The translations under genes were made by a program, and so were the position numbers. 64,000 bases of DNA from TMED14 sp002378565. Its GTDB lineage: Bacteria; Bacteroidota; Bacteroidia; Flavobacteriales; Schleiferiaceae. Under the pieces are notes generated by a model. It saw only the letters and a program-made list of their open reading frames with translations, was not told the origin of the DNA and made no database searches. The stretch covers positions 1,178,001 to 1,242,000 of the forward strand of contig OX044356.1 in assembly GCA_943846715.1 (NCBI GenBank). Direction: 5' to 3'. Positions 48,284 through 57,267 of the stretch are shown in pieces (positions within the stretch are counted from its first letter, which is position 1; every line of letters starts with the position of its first letter).

Positions 48284-49285
48284 ATGGCCCTTTCTCGCCT
48301 CTTTATCTCAGCATCCCTAAGCCTTGGATTCTTATCCATGGCTGCTCAAGATGCACACTTTACGCAGTTTTACGCCAACCCTATCTACTTGAACCCCGCC
48401 TTTGCTGGCGTGAGTCAATGTCCGAAGGTGAACGTCAACTACCGAAACCAATACCCAACGCTGGGCGTTTATCAGACGACTTCAGCCTCTTACGATCAAT
48501 ATGTGGACGCCCTCAACGGCGGCGTTGGCGTATTGATGTTGCAAGATGAGGCCGCCAACGGCGCCTTGAGCTTGACAGAGGTGTCGCTTGCATACTCCTA
48601 CCACCTAACTGTCACCCGAGATTTCTCTGTGCTGTTTGGTGCGCAAGGAACATTCCGTCAGCGATTGCTGGATTGGGGCAACCTGACATTCCCTGATCAA
48701 ATCGATCCCTTCTACGGCTTTGTTAAGCCAACCAATGAAATCCCTCCAGGCAGTGCCAATGTGCTCAATAGCCAGAACTTTGACTTAACCTTTGGAATCT
48801 TAGGCTTCACTGACAACTTCTACATGGGTGCAACCTTTGCACATGTCACTGAGCCCAATGAAGCCTTCTTGAGCAACAACAGCCTACCCATGAAGTTCAC
48901 CGGTCAACTTGGCGCAGTGATTCCTATTGGACGCAAGCGCTTGTACAATGACCTGGACAACTTGCTCATCCCCCACGCGGTCTTTCAAAGCCAAGGCGGA
49001 GCCATGCAGTTAACTTCTGGCATCTCATTCAATCGTGGCTTGATCACTGGTGGATTGGCTTACCGCCAAGCCATGGGAGCACTCAGCTCAAATCCTGACG
49101 CCATTGTGGCCATCATAGGCATTGCACCCAATGACATGCCCTGGACTTTTGGCTACTCCTACGATTACACCATCTCTTCATTGAAAAACACCCTAGGTGG
49201 TGCACATGAAATTAGCATGTCTTACCAATTCCCTTGCCGATCTCAACGCTCTCGCAGCAGAGGAATTAAGTGTCCAAAATTTTAA
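48284..49285 (+). CDS. PorP/SprF-family T9SS outer-membrane protein
   Basis: Members of this family are outer-membrane barrels; PorP acts in the T9SS core and SprF helps deliver the adhesin SprB. The 333-residue protein has a signal peptide (LFISASLSLGFLSMAAQ) and the family signature QDAHFTQFYANPIYLNPAFA, then VNYRNQYPTLG. It closes with a strand of the family type (FGYSYDYTISSL, then GAHEISMSYQF). Which subfamily it belongs to cannot be decided here. Instead of gldK it is followed at 12 bp by gldJ. The ATG at 48284 is used because the earlier open frame overlaps the porU start region. Confidence 0.92.
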   Translation: MALSRLFISASLSLGFLSMAAQDAHFTQFYANPIYLNPAFAGVSQCPKVNVNYRNQYPTLGVYQTTSASYDQYVDALNGGVGVLMLQDEAANGALSLTEVSLAYSYHLTVTRDFSVLFGAQGTFRQRLLDWGNLTFPDQIDPFYGFVKPTNEIPPGSANVLNSQNFDLTFGILGFTDNFYMGATFAHVTEPNEAFLSNNSLPMKFTGQLGAVIPIGRKRLYNDLDNLLIPHAVFQSQGGAMQLTSGISFNRGLITGGLAYRQAMGALSSNPDAIVAIIGIAPNDMPWTFGYSYDYTISSLKNTLGGAHEISMSYQFPCRSQRSRSRGIKCPKF

Positions 49286-49297
49286 TTTGACTATCCG

Positions 49298-50893
49298 ATG
49301 ATTCGTAAAACCATTCTACTTGTAGCTGCTAGCTTGATGCTTGCCAGCTGCGCAAAGACCCAATCCAGCACAACGGGATGGGCTTACAACAAAAGCAACA
49401 ATGGAGGATTCCAAATCAACCTTGACTACAAGGGCCAGGAAGCTGGACCCGGTTTGGTCTTCGTTGAAGGTGGCACCTTTGTCATGGGCCGTGTGGAGGA
49501 AGATTTCCAGCGTGACTGGAACAACCAACCTTCGCGTGTCACGGTGGCATCTTTTTACATGGACGAAAGTGAGGTAACCAACGCAGATTATCGCGAGTAC
49601 CTCTATTGGGTTCGACGTGTGTACGATTACGGGTACTACCCACAGATTTACCAATCGGCATTGCCTGACACCTTGGTGTGGCGAAACAAGCTTGGTTACA
49701 ATGAAACCTACGTGGAGAACTACTTGCGTCATCCTGCCTACAACTTCTACCCTGTGGTCGGTGTTTCTTGGGAGCAGGCCATGCGCTACTGTTCATGGCG
49801 AACTGATCGCGTGAATGAGCAAATTCTCATCGACAAAGGCATCCTCAACACCATGCATGAGCAGCAAGATGATCAAAGCTTCAACACCGAAGTGTACTTG
49901 TACAAAGGCGGTGAATACACCCAACAAAACAAGCGTGGCGTGAAGGACTTGAACCCCAACACTCAGTACGGCAAAGAAGGTCGCCCTGCACGCATTGAAG
50001 ATGGCATCTTGCTTCCCAAGTACCGTCTACCAACAGAAGCTGAGTGGGAATACGCTGCCTATGCTGAAGTGGGCAATCGCGTTTACAACCGCACCGTTGA
50101 TCGCAACAAGTACTCTTGGAATGGCTCAACTGTTCGCAACGGTCAGAAAGGTGACATGGGTGACATGCTTGCCAACTACAAACGCGGCGGCGGTGACAAC
50201 ATGGGTATTGGTGGCTACTTGAATGACCAAGCTAACATCACCATGCAGGTGAAGTTTTACCCTCCCAACGATTTTGGCCTGTACGACATGGCTGGCAACG
50301 TGGCAGAGTGGGTTCTTGATGTATACCGTCCTCTATCAGGACAGGACATGGCAGACCACAGACCTTTCCGTGGCAATGAGTTCACGCAATTTGATGACAA
50401 CTATGAAGGCCTTGGTGAATTGGCCGTATTGGTTGAACCACAGTACAAATTGGTTCCCAACCAGGATGGCGGCACAGACAGTGTCTTGTTAAGGCTGCCT
50501 GGTCAACTGCCCATTCGCGACGTGGCGGTAACTGACAATCTCACGCGCAGAAACTACAAGAAGAGCGATTACAGGAATTTCCAGGATGGTGACGTTGAAT
50601 CATCCATTTCCTACGATAAAGGCGGTGTGACTGAAGATGACAACCCCATGTATCAATACGCTGACAAGACCTTGATTGGCAACAATTCTCGTGTTTTCAA
50701 GGGAGGATCTTGGAAGGATCGTGCCTACTGGCTTTCCCCTGGTGCTCGACGTCACCTAGAGCAAGATCAATCCACTGACTTCATCGGATTCCGTTGCGCC
50801 ATGGACCGACTTGGCTTCCAGAATGAGTCATCCGATCGCGAGAAGGAACAAAAGAAAGTGAAGGCAGATAAATTCCGCCGCTACCAGCCTTGA
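49298..50893 (+). CDS. gldJ: Gliding motility lipoprotein GldJ
   Basis: GldJ is an outer-membrane-associated lipoprotein required for gliding and for T9SS stability, related to GldK through the formylglycine-enzyme (SUMF1) fold. The 531-residue product has a lipoprotein signal with Cys18 (LASC). SUMF1-like blocks follow: FVEGGTFVMGRVEED, SFYMDESEVTNADYREYL, YRLPTEAEWEYAA, NVAEWVLDVYRP and RVFKGGSWKDRAYWLSPGAR. It ends with a charged tail. It is called GldJ rather than GldK because murF follows directly, no gldL is present and porU/porV lie next door; GldK remains the alternative. The last base pairs overlap the murF start. Confidence 0.88.
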   Translation: MIRKTILLVAASLMLASCAKTQSSTTGWAYNKSNNGGFQINLDYKGQEAGPGLVFVEGGTFVMGRVEEDFQRDWNNQPSRVTVASFYMDESEVTNADYREYLYWVRRVYDYGYYPQIYQSALPDTLVWRNKLGYNETYVENYLRHPAYNFYPVVGVSWEQAMRYCSWRTDRVNEQILIDKGILNTMHEQQDDQSFNTEVYLYKGGEYTQQNKRGVKDLNPNTQYGKEGRPARIEDGILLPKYRLPTEAEWEYAAYAEVGNRVYNRTVDRNKYSWNGSTVRNGQKGDMGDMLANYKRGGGDNMGIGGYLNDQANITMQVKFYPPNDFGLYDMAGNVAEWVLDVYRPLSGQDMADHRPFRGNEFTQFDDNYEGLGELAVLVEPQYKLVPNQDGGTDSVLLRLPGQLPIRDVAVTDNLTRRNYKKSDYRNFQDGDVESSISYDKGGVTEDDNPMYQYADKTLIGNNSRVFKGGSWKDRAYWLSPGARRHLEQDQSTDFIGFRCAMDRLGFQNESSDREKEQKKVKADKFRRYQP

Positions 50894-52155
50894 TCAGTCA
50901 ACTACTCGCCCTGGTCTCTCAGGGACATGACATCTGCTCAGATAGCCGCACATTGGCTGCTGGGCAGATTTTTTTTGCGCTCAAGGGTGACAATTTTGAT
51001 GGCAACACCTTTGCAAAGGCGGCCTTAGAAAGGGGTGCAGTTGCTGTGGTTGTTGACACATTGCACAGCGGACTAAAAGCCGATGAACCGGGCGTCTACA
51101 AAGTGGTCAACGCCCTTGCTTCCCTGCAGGAACTGGCTCATGCACATCGCATGAATTGGGGTGGAACCTTGATTGGGTTGACTGGCAGCAACGGCAAAAC
51201 CACGGCAAAGGAATTGTTTCGGTCTGTGTTAAGTCAGTCATTCAATGTGCATGCAACGGATGGGAATTTCAACAACCACATTGGCTTGCCATTGACCCTG
51301 TTGGGCCTTAAAAAATTCCATGAAGTAGCCGTCATTGAAATGGGCGCCAACCACCGAGGTGAGATTGCTTCCTTAACTGCCATTGCTGCACCAGACATAG
51401 GCTACATCACCAACTTTGGACAGGCACACCTGGAAGGATTTGGCGGCGTAGACGGCGTCATTCAGGGTAAAATAGAACTCTACCAGTGGCTGACCTCTCA
51501 TGGCAAACCATCGCTAGTCAACGACTTGGACCCCTTGCAGATGCAACATGCAGGCAACAACAAACTGCCCTCGAGCAAGGGTGTTGTTTGTCAATCAAAG
51601 GATCAGGGTGTGCATGTGACCATCGGTGATGCCCGAGCACAAAGCCACCTTGTTGGCGACTTTCATAGCGGAAGCCTTGTGGCCTCAGTTAACCTAGGGC
51701 GCTACATGGGCATGGCAGATGAAGCCATTGCGCAAGGCATCGAAGCGTACATCCCCTCCAACAACCGCGGGCAATGGCTGACAACGGATAGCAATCGCAT
51801 TTTCTTGGATGCCTACAACGCCAACCCTTCCAGCATGGAAGCCAGTTTGCTTGCTGTGCATGCATTGCATCCTGAACTGCCACATGTCTACATCGCTGGG
51901 GACATTTTTGAAATGGGCTCACATGAAAAATCCGCTCATCAAGGCATGGTGAATTTGATGCAAACCTTGGATCTCAAGACTGTTCACTTGGTCGGTTTGG
52001 CATTTAGCAAGACACAAGCTCCACCCACGATGGTCAAACATGACAACACCAAGGATGCACTGGTTTATTTAGAGTCCAATCCGGTCAGGGGTGCCATGGT
52101 GTGGATCAAAGCCTCCAGAGGCATGGCCCTTGAAGGCTTGCTTGAAGCCCTTTAG
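50890..52155 (+). CDS. murF: UDP-MurNAc-tripeptide:D-Ala-D-Ala ligase
   Basis: MurF adds D-Ala-D-Ala to the UDP-MurNAc tripeptide in peptidoglycan synthesis. The 421-residue protein has an N-terminal domain (ICSDSRTLAAGQIFFALKGD), the ATP-binding loop GLTGSNGKTTAKEL (about residue 95), EMGANHRGEI, and DAYNANPSSMEASL in the third domain. It starts with TTG at 50890, overlapping the gldJ stop (TTGA). No in-frame ATG occurs before the ATP-binding region, so the TTG start is needed. Overlap and start codon suggest translation coupled to gldJ. Confidence 0.95.
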   Translation: MISQLLALVSQGHDICSDSRTLAAGQIFFALKGDNFDGNTFAKAALERGAVAVVVDTLHSGLKADEPGVYKVVNALASLQELAHAHRMNWGGTLIGLTGSNGKTTAKELFRSVLSQSFNVHATDGNFNNHIGLPLTLLGLKKFHEVAVIEMGANHRGEIASLTAIAAPDIGYITNFGQAHLEGFGGVDGVIQGKIELYQWLTSHGKPSLVNDLDPLQMQHAGNNKLPSSKGVVCQSKDQGVHVTIGDARAQSHLVGDFHSGSLVASVNLGRYMGMADEAIAQGIEAYIPSNNRGQWLTTDSNRIFLDAYNANPSSMEASLLAVHALHPELPHVYIAGDIFEMGSHEKSAHQGMVNLMQTLDLKTVHLVGLAFSKTQAPPTMVKHDNTKDALVYLESNPVRGAMVWIKASRGMALEGLLEAL

Positions 52156-52817
52156 AGGCTGAACCTCAAACCTGTTCGAAGACCCAAGAAAAAGGGCAAT
52201 TCTCCATGGCTTCTGAAAGCGGGGCCTGAGCCTGCATCTTCCAGATCATCCAATCCAAACTCCATGAAAGCGCCAAGGGTGAAGCTGAAATGGTCATTCA
52301 TTCGAAAGGCTGAACCAACGGTTAAACCAGCAGCTAGGGGGGTTTCTGCCCGAGGGGCCACCGGCAAAATCAACCAATTTTTTTCCAGAGAAATCGCTTT
52401 GCGGACGGTCAATTGTGGCCACACCTCTAAGCTGAAAACATCCGTGATTTGCGTCACCAAACCCGCCCTGATAGGAAATGTCCAGTAGCGCGCATGGGTA
52501 TTCACCCGATTGCCCATGCTATCTGACACGCCCCAACGAAGATCCGACTGACCCACACCCACAGCAAAGCGCAAGCCCCTTGTTTTGTATGTGAATACCA
52601 TGCCTGTCTCTGTGTTGAGCATGGCGTGCCAAGTGTCAGAAACAGGCACTTGATTGCCCTGCAAATCAGAAGCCACCTTTCGCAACATGGTCATCGGTGA
52701 GGCAAAGGCCTCAAAGGAGACTTTGGTGGAAGAGACTTTACTGTCAGTGTAAAAGGTCTGGGCGTTGGTGCTCAGCGATAGGCTGAACAACAGCAGGAGG
52801 CTTAGGCGTTGATGCAT
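52152..52817 (-). CDS. Small outer-membrane beta-barrel protein
   Basis: This 221-residue protein has a signal peptide (RLSLLLLFSLSLSTNAQ) and amphipathic strands (TRGLRFAVGVGQSDLRWGV, then FPIRAGLVTQITDVFSLEVW). It ends FFLGLRTGLRFSL with a terminal aromatic-containing strand. It resembles small OmpW-like/OMP_b-brl barrels; no function is assigned. Its start overlaps the end of alaS by 16 bp, and its stop overlaps the murF stop in convergent arrangement. Confidence 0.68.
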   Translation of the reverse strand: MHQRLSLLLLFSLSLSTNAQTFYTDSKVSSTKVSFEAFASPMTMLRKVASDLQGNQVPVSDTWHAMLNTETGMVFTYKTRGLRFAVGVGQSDLRWGVSDSMGNRVNTHARYWTFPIRAGLVTQITDVFSLEVWPQLTVRKAISLEKNWLILPVAPRAETPLAAGLTVGSAFRMNDHFSFTLGAFMEFGLDDLEDAGSGPAFRSHGELPFFLGLRTGLRFSL

Positions 52818-55408
52818 GATGTAAGTTTTTCTTCAAATGCTTGCAATAAATCGGGTATACCTGCTGGGCTTTTACCGCCAGCAGATGCATAAAAGTCTTG
52901 ACCACCGCCGCTGCCTTGAATGTGATGACCCAAGGCCTTCACCCACTGACCCGCATGGGCCACGTCCAAGGCTTGCTTGCCAACAGCCATGTGTGCTTGT
53001 GCCTTGCCATCATTGCTCAATGCCAACAAAACCACAGATTTGGGGTCTTGCTTCACCAAGGCAAAGGCCAAGTCTTTAGCGCTTCCCGCATCCAAGTCCA
53101 CCGCGGCTGCCATCATGTTGTATGGCCCAATCGCCTTCGCTGACTGCAGCAATTCTGCCTTCAAATCCCCTGCCTGAGCAGATTGGTAGGACTTCAATGC
53201 TTTTTGCATGGTGCTCAATTCCTTTTTCATGGATTCCATCGCTTGCAAGGGATCCTGCCCCTTGGTCAATGCCAAAATAGCTTGCTGTGATTGCTGTGCC
53301 TGTTTAAGGTAGATGGAGGCTGAATGCCCAGCTAAGGCCTCAATGCGTCGAATGCCTGCAGCCACACTAGACTCTGACACAATCACAAAAGGCGAAAGTG
53401 CTGCTGTCGTTGACACATGGGTTCCTCCACACAATTCAACTGAATCACCCAATTGGATGACCCGAACGCTGTCGCCATATTTCTCGCCAAAAAGTGCCAT
53501 GGCCCCTTTTGCCTTTGCTTCCTCCATGGTGGACTCTCTGAATTCCTGCAAAGGGTGGTCTTGAAGAATAGCTGCAGATACATGTGACTCTATGGCCGTC
53601 AATTCCTTTGCAGCAATGCGCTGAAAATGGCTGAAATCAAATCGCAGGTACTCATCAGACACAAAGGACCCGCGTTGCTCTACATGCACACCCAAAATAT
53701 CCCTCAATGCTTTGTGTAGCAAATGGGTTGCGCTGTGGTTTTGAGCAGAGGCCTTTCGCTTGCCTTCATTGATGGCAGCTTCCACCTCCGCCGATGGTTT
53801 AGCAGGCATGGTGGCAACAAGGTGAAGAATCGCGCCGGCCTCTGAGCTGCAGTTGAGCACTTCAATGCGATCCTTGCCCATGGTCAACCATCCGCGATCA
53901 CCAACCTGACCACCGCCTTCTGGGTAAAAAGGTGTCGGTTGGATCACCACCTGTGTGAAGTCACCTTTTGCATTGCTGACCTTGCGGTGTCGAAGAAGCT
54001 TGGACTCGGTTGTGTACTGATCATAACCAACAAACTGGTCGCCAATGCCTTGAGCAACTTCTACCCAGTCACCCACCTTTTGTGCGCCCGCCTCTTTGCT
54101 GCGGCCTTTCTGTTCAGCCATGGCCTCGTGGAAGCCTTTCTCGTCAAGCACAATGCCTTTTTCCTTGCAAATCAAGGCCGTTAAGTCCAGAGGGAATCCA
54201 TAGGTGTCATACAGCTCGAAAGACTGTTTACCCGTCAGGGGTTTTCCCTCTTTCATGGCTGCATCCAATCGCTTCAAGCCACTGGCCAGTGTGCGAAGGA
54301 AGGCCTGTTCTTCTTCTTCGATGACTTGGGTCATCAAGGTCTGTTGAGCCTTCAATTCAGGGAAGGCCTTGCCCATGCTTTCCACCATGTCTGGCACCAG
54401 ACGTGCAATGAATGGCTCATTGAATTGCAAAACGGAATAGCCATAGCGAACGGCTCGTCTCAAAATGCGACGAATCACGTAGCCTGCACCCGTATTGGAT
54501 GGCAATTGGCCATCTGCAATCGCAAACCCTACGGCTCTGACATGGTCAGCAATCACCCGCATGGCTACATCTACCGATTCATCCTTGCCATAGGATCTGC
54601 CACTCATTGACTCCAGCCGCTGAATGTAAGGGGCAAAGACATCGGTGTCGTAATTGGATGACTTGCCTTCGATGGCGCGAACCAAGCGCTCAAAACCCAT
54701 CCCTGTGTCCACATGCTGTGAAGGCAAATCCACCAAACTGCCATCGGCCAATCGCTGGTATTGCATGAACACCAAATTCCAAACTTCAATCACCTGTGGG
54801 TGATCCATGTTCACTAATGTTGCCCCATCAATTTGCTTGCGCTCTTTGTCTGGACGCAGGTCAATGTGTATTTCTGAACAAGGGCCACAAGGGCCTGTTT
54901 CTCCCATTTCCCAAAAATTGTCAGCTTTATTGCCATTGAGGATGCGATCAGCCGGCAGGTGTTTTGCCCAATGCGACTTTGCTTCATCATCCATAGCCAA
55001 TCCATCCCCCTTGTCGCCTTCAAAAAAGGTGACGTAGAGCCTTTCTGGGTCCAGCTGGTAGACATCAATGAGCAGTTCCCATGCCCAATCGATGGCCTCT
55101 TGCTTGAAGTAATCGCCAAAGCTCCAATTCCCCAACATCTCAAACAAGGTGTGATGGTAGGTGTCAATTCCAACCTCTTCCAAGTCATTATGCTTGCCTG
55201 AAACTCGCAGGCATTTCTGTGAGTCAGCGACCCTGGAATGCTTTGCTGGCTTAGCTCCTGTGAATATATCCTTGAAGGGATTCATGCCAGCATTGACGAA
55301 CATCAAGGTCGGGTCATCCTTCATCACCAAGGGCGCTGAATGCACAATCTCATGCCCTTTGTTAGCAAAAAAGTTTAAAAAGGCCTGTCTTATCTGAGAT
55401 GCGGTCAT
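52802..55408 (-). CDS. alaS: Alanyl-tRNA synthetase
   Basis: AlaS charges tRNA-Ala with alanine and edits mischarged Ser and Gly. The 868-residue protein has the class II core (IRQAFLNFFANKGHEIVHS, then NAGMNPFKDIF), the tRNA-binding region, the editing domain with HSATHLLHKALRDIL and CGGTHVSTT (metal-binding His and Cys), and a C-terminal C-Ala domain ending near SGGGQDFYASAGGK. All parts are present at normal length. It is divergent from the M23 peptidase gene, and both have candidate promoters in the 59-bp gap. Confidence 0.98.
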   Translation of the reverse strand: MTASQIRQAFLNFFANKGHEIVHSAPLVMKDDPTLMFVNAGMNPFKDIFTGAKPAKHSRVADSQKCLRVSGKHNDLEEVGIDTYHHTLFEMLGNWSFGDYFKQEAIDWAWELLIDVYQLDPERLYVTFFEGDKGDGLAMDDEAKSHWAKHLPADRILNGNKADNFWEMGETGPCGPCSEIHIDLRPDKERKQIDGATLVNMDHPQVIEVWNLVFMQYQRLADGSLVDLPSQHVDTGMGFERLVRAIEGKSSNYDTDVFAPYIQRLESMSGRSYGKDESVDVAMRVIADHVRAVGFAIADGQLPSNTGAGYVIRRILRRAVRYGYSVLQFNEPFIARLVPDMVESMGKAFPELKAQQTLMTQVIEEEEQAFLRTLASGLKRLDAAMKEGKPLTGKQSFELYDTYGFPLDLTALICKEKGIVLDEKGFHEAMAEQKGRSKEAGAQKVGDWVEVAQGIGDQFVGYDQYTTESKLLRHRKVSNAKGDFTQVVIQPTPFYPEGGGQVGDRGWLTMGKDRIEVLNCSSEAGAILHLVATMPAKPSAEVEAAINEGKRKASAQNHSATHLLHKALRDILGVHVEQRGSFVSDEYLRFDFSHFQRIAAKELTAIESHVSAAILQDHPLQEFRESTMEEAKAKGAMALFGEKYGDSVRVIQLGDSVELCGGTHVSTTAALSPFVIVSESSVAAGIRRIEALAGHSASIYLKQAQQSQQAILALTKGQDPLQAMESMKKELSTMQKALKSYQSAQAGDLKAELLQSAKAIGPYNMMAAAVDLDAGSAKDLAFALVKQDPKSVVLLALSNDGKAQAHMAVGKQALDVAHAGQWVKALGHHIQGSGGGQDFYASAGGKSPAGIPDLLQAFEEKLTSCINA

Positions 55409-55427
55409 AATATCTTTAGCGTTTTCC

Positions 55428-55435
55428 TACTTTTG
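55428..55435 (+). promoter_or_regulatory. Candidate -7 element (TACTTTTG) for the M23 peptidase gene
   Basis: This is an exact TAnnTTTG match in the alaS/M23 divergent gap, 32 bases before the M23 ATG. It lies 7 bases from an oppositely directed exact match, so the two promoters would face across each other. Confidence 0.45.
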
Positions 55436-55442
55436 GAAAGTC

Positions 55443-55450
55443 CAAAAATA
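55443..55450 (-). promoter_or_regulatory. Candidate -7 element (TATTTTTG) for alaS
   Basis: This is an exact minus-strand TAnnTTTG match, 34 bases before the alaS ATG, in the same gap as the plus-strand element at 55428. Confidence 0.45.
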
Positions 55451-55467
55451 CGGAATTTCAACCCGAC

Positions 55468-56445
55468 ATGAAGAAGACAAAGTACGTATATGACCCCTTG
55501 AGCCTTGCTTACCGCAAGGTTGAAAAGAATTGGAAGGATCGATTGCGCGATACCGGCGTCTTTATCCTTGCTTCCATACTCCTTGGTATCCTCTTTTTCT
55601 TTGGCTTGCAAGTGATTCTTGACTCCCCGGAAGAAAAGCTCCTCAAGCGGGAACTGGCTGAAACAGAAATGCTCTTTGAACAGCTTGACCGTCGGGTTGC
55701 TTCCTTGTCCGGCATCATCCAACAGGTGGAGAGACGGGATGATGAGGTGTACCGTGTCATTTTTGAATCTGATCCGCCAAGCCGCGAAAACCGATTGCGT
55801 GGCATCAGTGGGAGTGCACAACGCTATGCAACGATACGAGGGCTTCCCAATGGCGAATTGCTTGAACGGTCTGCATTGAAGGTTGATCAATTGAGTCAGC
55901 GTGTCAATGTTCAGTCTAAAAGCTTGGATGAATTAGCAGACTTGGTAACCAAGAAGGAAGCACTCTTGAGTGCTTTGCCCGCCATCCGGCCTCTCAAGGA
56001 CCAACCTGGCACATGGTTCTCCAGCTCTTATGGCTACCGCTTCCACCCTATTCTAAAAAAGAGCAGGATGCATACAGGTGTCGATTTCTCTGCACCGCGC
56101 ATGACCCCCATCTATGCCACAGCAGATGGCATTGTGATTTCCAATGAGCGCTTTGGCGGCAAAGGGTTTGGAAAACACATCACCATTTCTCATGGCTTTG
56201 GCTACCACACCCTCTACGCGCACATGCACAAGACAGCAGCTCCACGGGGGCGGCGGGTCAAGCGAGGGGAGCTCATTGGCTATGTTGGGCGAACGGGCCG
56301 ATCCACAGCCAACCACTTGCACTATGAAGTGATCTACAATGGTCGCCGGGTGAACCCCATCAACTACTTCTTCAATGACCTAAGCCCTGAGGAATACAAT
56401 GATCTATTGATCATGGCTGAGTCTGCCAACCAAAGCATGGACTGA
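55468..56445 (+). CDS. M23-family metallopeptidase
   Basis: This is a predicted peptidoglycan endopeptidase anchored in the inner membrane. The 325-residue protein has one membrane segment (about 29-52, DTGVFILASILLGILFFFGL), a coiled-coil region (about 55-170) and an M23/LytM domain. The zinc ligands are visible: His202 and Asp206 in MHTGVDF, and the HxH pair His283/His285 in NHLHYEV. It is followed by a MerR regulator gene sharing one base. The order alaS / M23 / merR is one I recall from other Bacteroidota. A role in cell-wall remodelling is inferred from the family. Confidence 0.92.
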   Translation: MKKTKYVYDPLSLAYRKVEKNWKDRLRDTGVFILASILLGILFFFGLQVILDSPEEKLLKRELAETEMLFEQLDRRVASLSGIIQQVERRDDEVYRVIFESDPPSRENRLRGISGSAQRYATIRGLPNGELLERSALKVDQLSQRVNVQSKSLDELADLVTKKEALLSALPAIRPLKDQPGTWFSSSYGYRFHPILKKSRMHTGVDFSAPRMTPIYATADGIVISNERFGGKGFGKHITISHGFGYHTLYAHMHKTAAPRGRRVKRGELIGYVGRTGRSTANHLHYEVIYNGRRVNPINYFFNDLSPEEYNDLLIMAESANQSMD

Positions 56446-56789
56446 TGGCAATACCCACTGAATGGACCAAGCGCTATTACAGCATCGGTGATGCCGCAAA
56501 TACCTTTGACCTCCTGCCTTCTACGCTTCGATTTTGGGAAAAGCAATTCCCGCAATTGAAGCCTAAAAAATCCACCAAGGGTCAACGGAAATACACCGCA
56601 AAGGACATGGATATCCTGCGTCGGATATACCACCTGGTCAAAGAGCGAGGCTTCACCATTGAAGGTGCCATCAAGAAATTCAACAGCAATGTTGACGATG
56701 TAGCAAACAATGAAGAAGTCGTACGTCGTTTAATGCAGGTAAGGTCAGACATGCAGTCCCTGAGACAGCAGATTGAAAAGCTCCCCTGA
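56445..56789 (+). CDS. MerR-family transcriptional regulator
   Basis: This 114-residue protein has the MerR winged-helix DNA-binding domain: YYSIGDAANTFDLLPSTLRF, then WEKQFPQL and the QRKYTAKDMDILRRIYHL segment. A short helical tail follows (ending MQSLRQQIEKL). It lacks a ligand-binding domain and the Cys residues of metal-sensing MerR proteins. Targets are unknown. Its start overlaps the M23 stop, which ties it to the peptidase operon. Confidence 0.9.
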   Translation: MAIPTEWTKRYYSIGDAANTFDLLPSTLRFWEKQFPQLKPKKSTKGQRKYTAKDMDILRRIYHLVKERGFTIEGAIKKFNSNVDDVANNEEVVRRLMQVRSDMQSLRQQIEKLP

Positions 56790-56873
56790 AATCTTCCAAA
56801 TGCCCTTGGAAAAAGGCAGACTATTAAACCACAAGCCTATCATCCTCCTTTAGCTCATTCGTCCAAGATGTCC

Positions 56874-56881
56874 GACCTTTG
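56874..56881 (+). promoter_or_regulatory. Candidate promoter for the lipoprotein-queD-fabD operon
   Basis: GACCTTTG matches TAnnTTTG with one mismatch and ends 16 bases before the ATG at 56898. TTTA (56849-56852) is 21 bases upstream, near the TTTG expected at -33. The rest of the 108-bp gap after the merR gene shows no feature. Confidence 0.35.
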
Positions 56882-56897
56882 CACAAATCATTGATTC

Positions 56898-57266
56898 ATG
56901 AAGTATTTTTTCACCACACTTAGCCTGTTATTTCTGCTGACCGCATGCGGCGCGCCAAAGGCTACATCCAGTCAACTGTCTTCTGACCGTTACGATATCG
57001 CAGTCACCAAGTCTGCACAGTCAATTGTTGATGTCATCGATGTCCGACTCAGCGATGGTGAGCATTTTTCCAATGGTTTTTTCAAGATCAAGGTGACTGA
57101 TGGCAGTGGTCCTCTGCTCAGCTCCAAAGGTGTTGAATCCTTCACTATCAGCGTCATGGCAAAGGGTATAGACTTTGAGCCAAGCCATGTGATTTACACC
57201 TACCGTCAATCAGAAGACGGCCCAGTAAAGACAAGGAAAGTGGCCATCGAGCAACAAGGCAACTGA
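56898..57266 (+). CDS. Small lipoprotein of unknown function
   Basis: This 122-residue protein has a clear lipoprotein signal (LSLLFLLTAC, Cys17) and a small beta-rich domain with no recognised motif. It is probably exposed in the periplasm or at the outer membrane. Its stop is followed after one base by the queD-like gene, so it is the first gene of that run, but nothing in the sequence links its function to the enzymes downstream. Confidence 0.7.
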   Translation: MKYFFTTLSLLFLLTACGAPKATSSQLSSDRYDIAVTKSAQSIVDVIDVRLSDGEHFSNGFFKIKVTDGSGPLLSSKGVESFTISVMAKGIDFEPSHVIYTYRQSEDGPVKTRKVAIEQQGN

Positions 57267-57267
57267 G

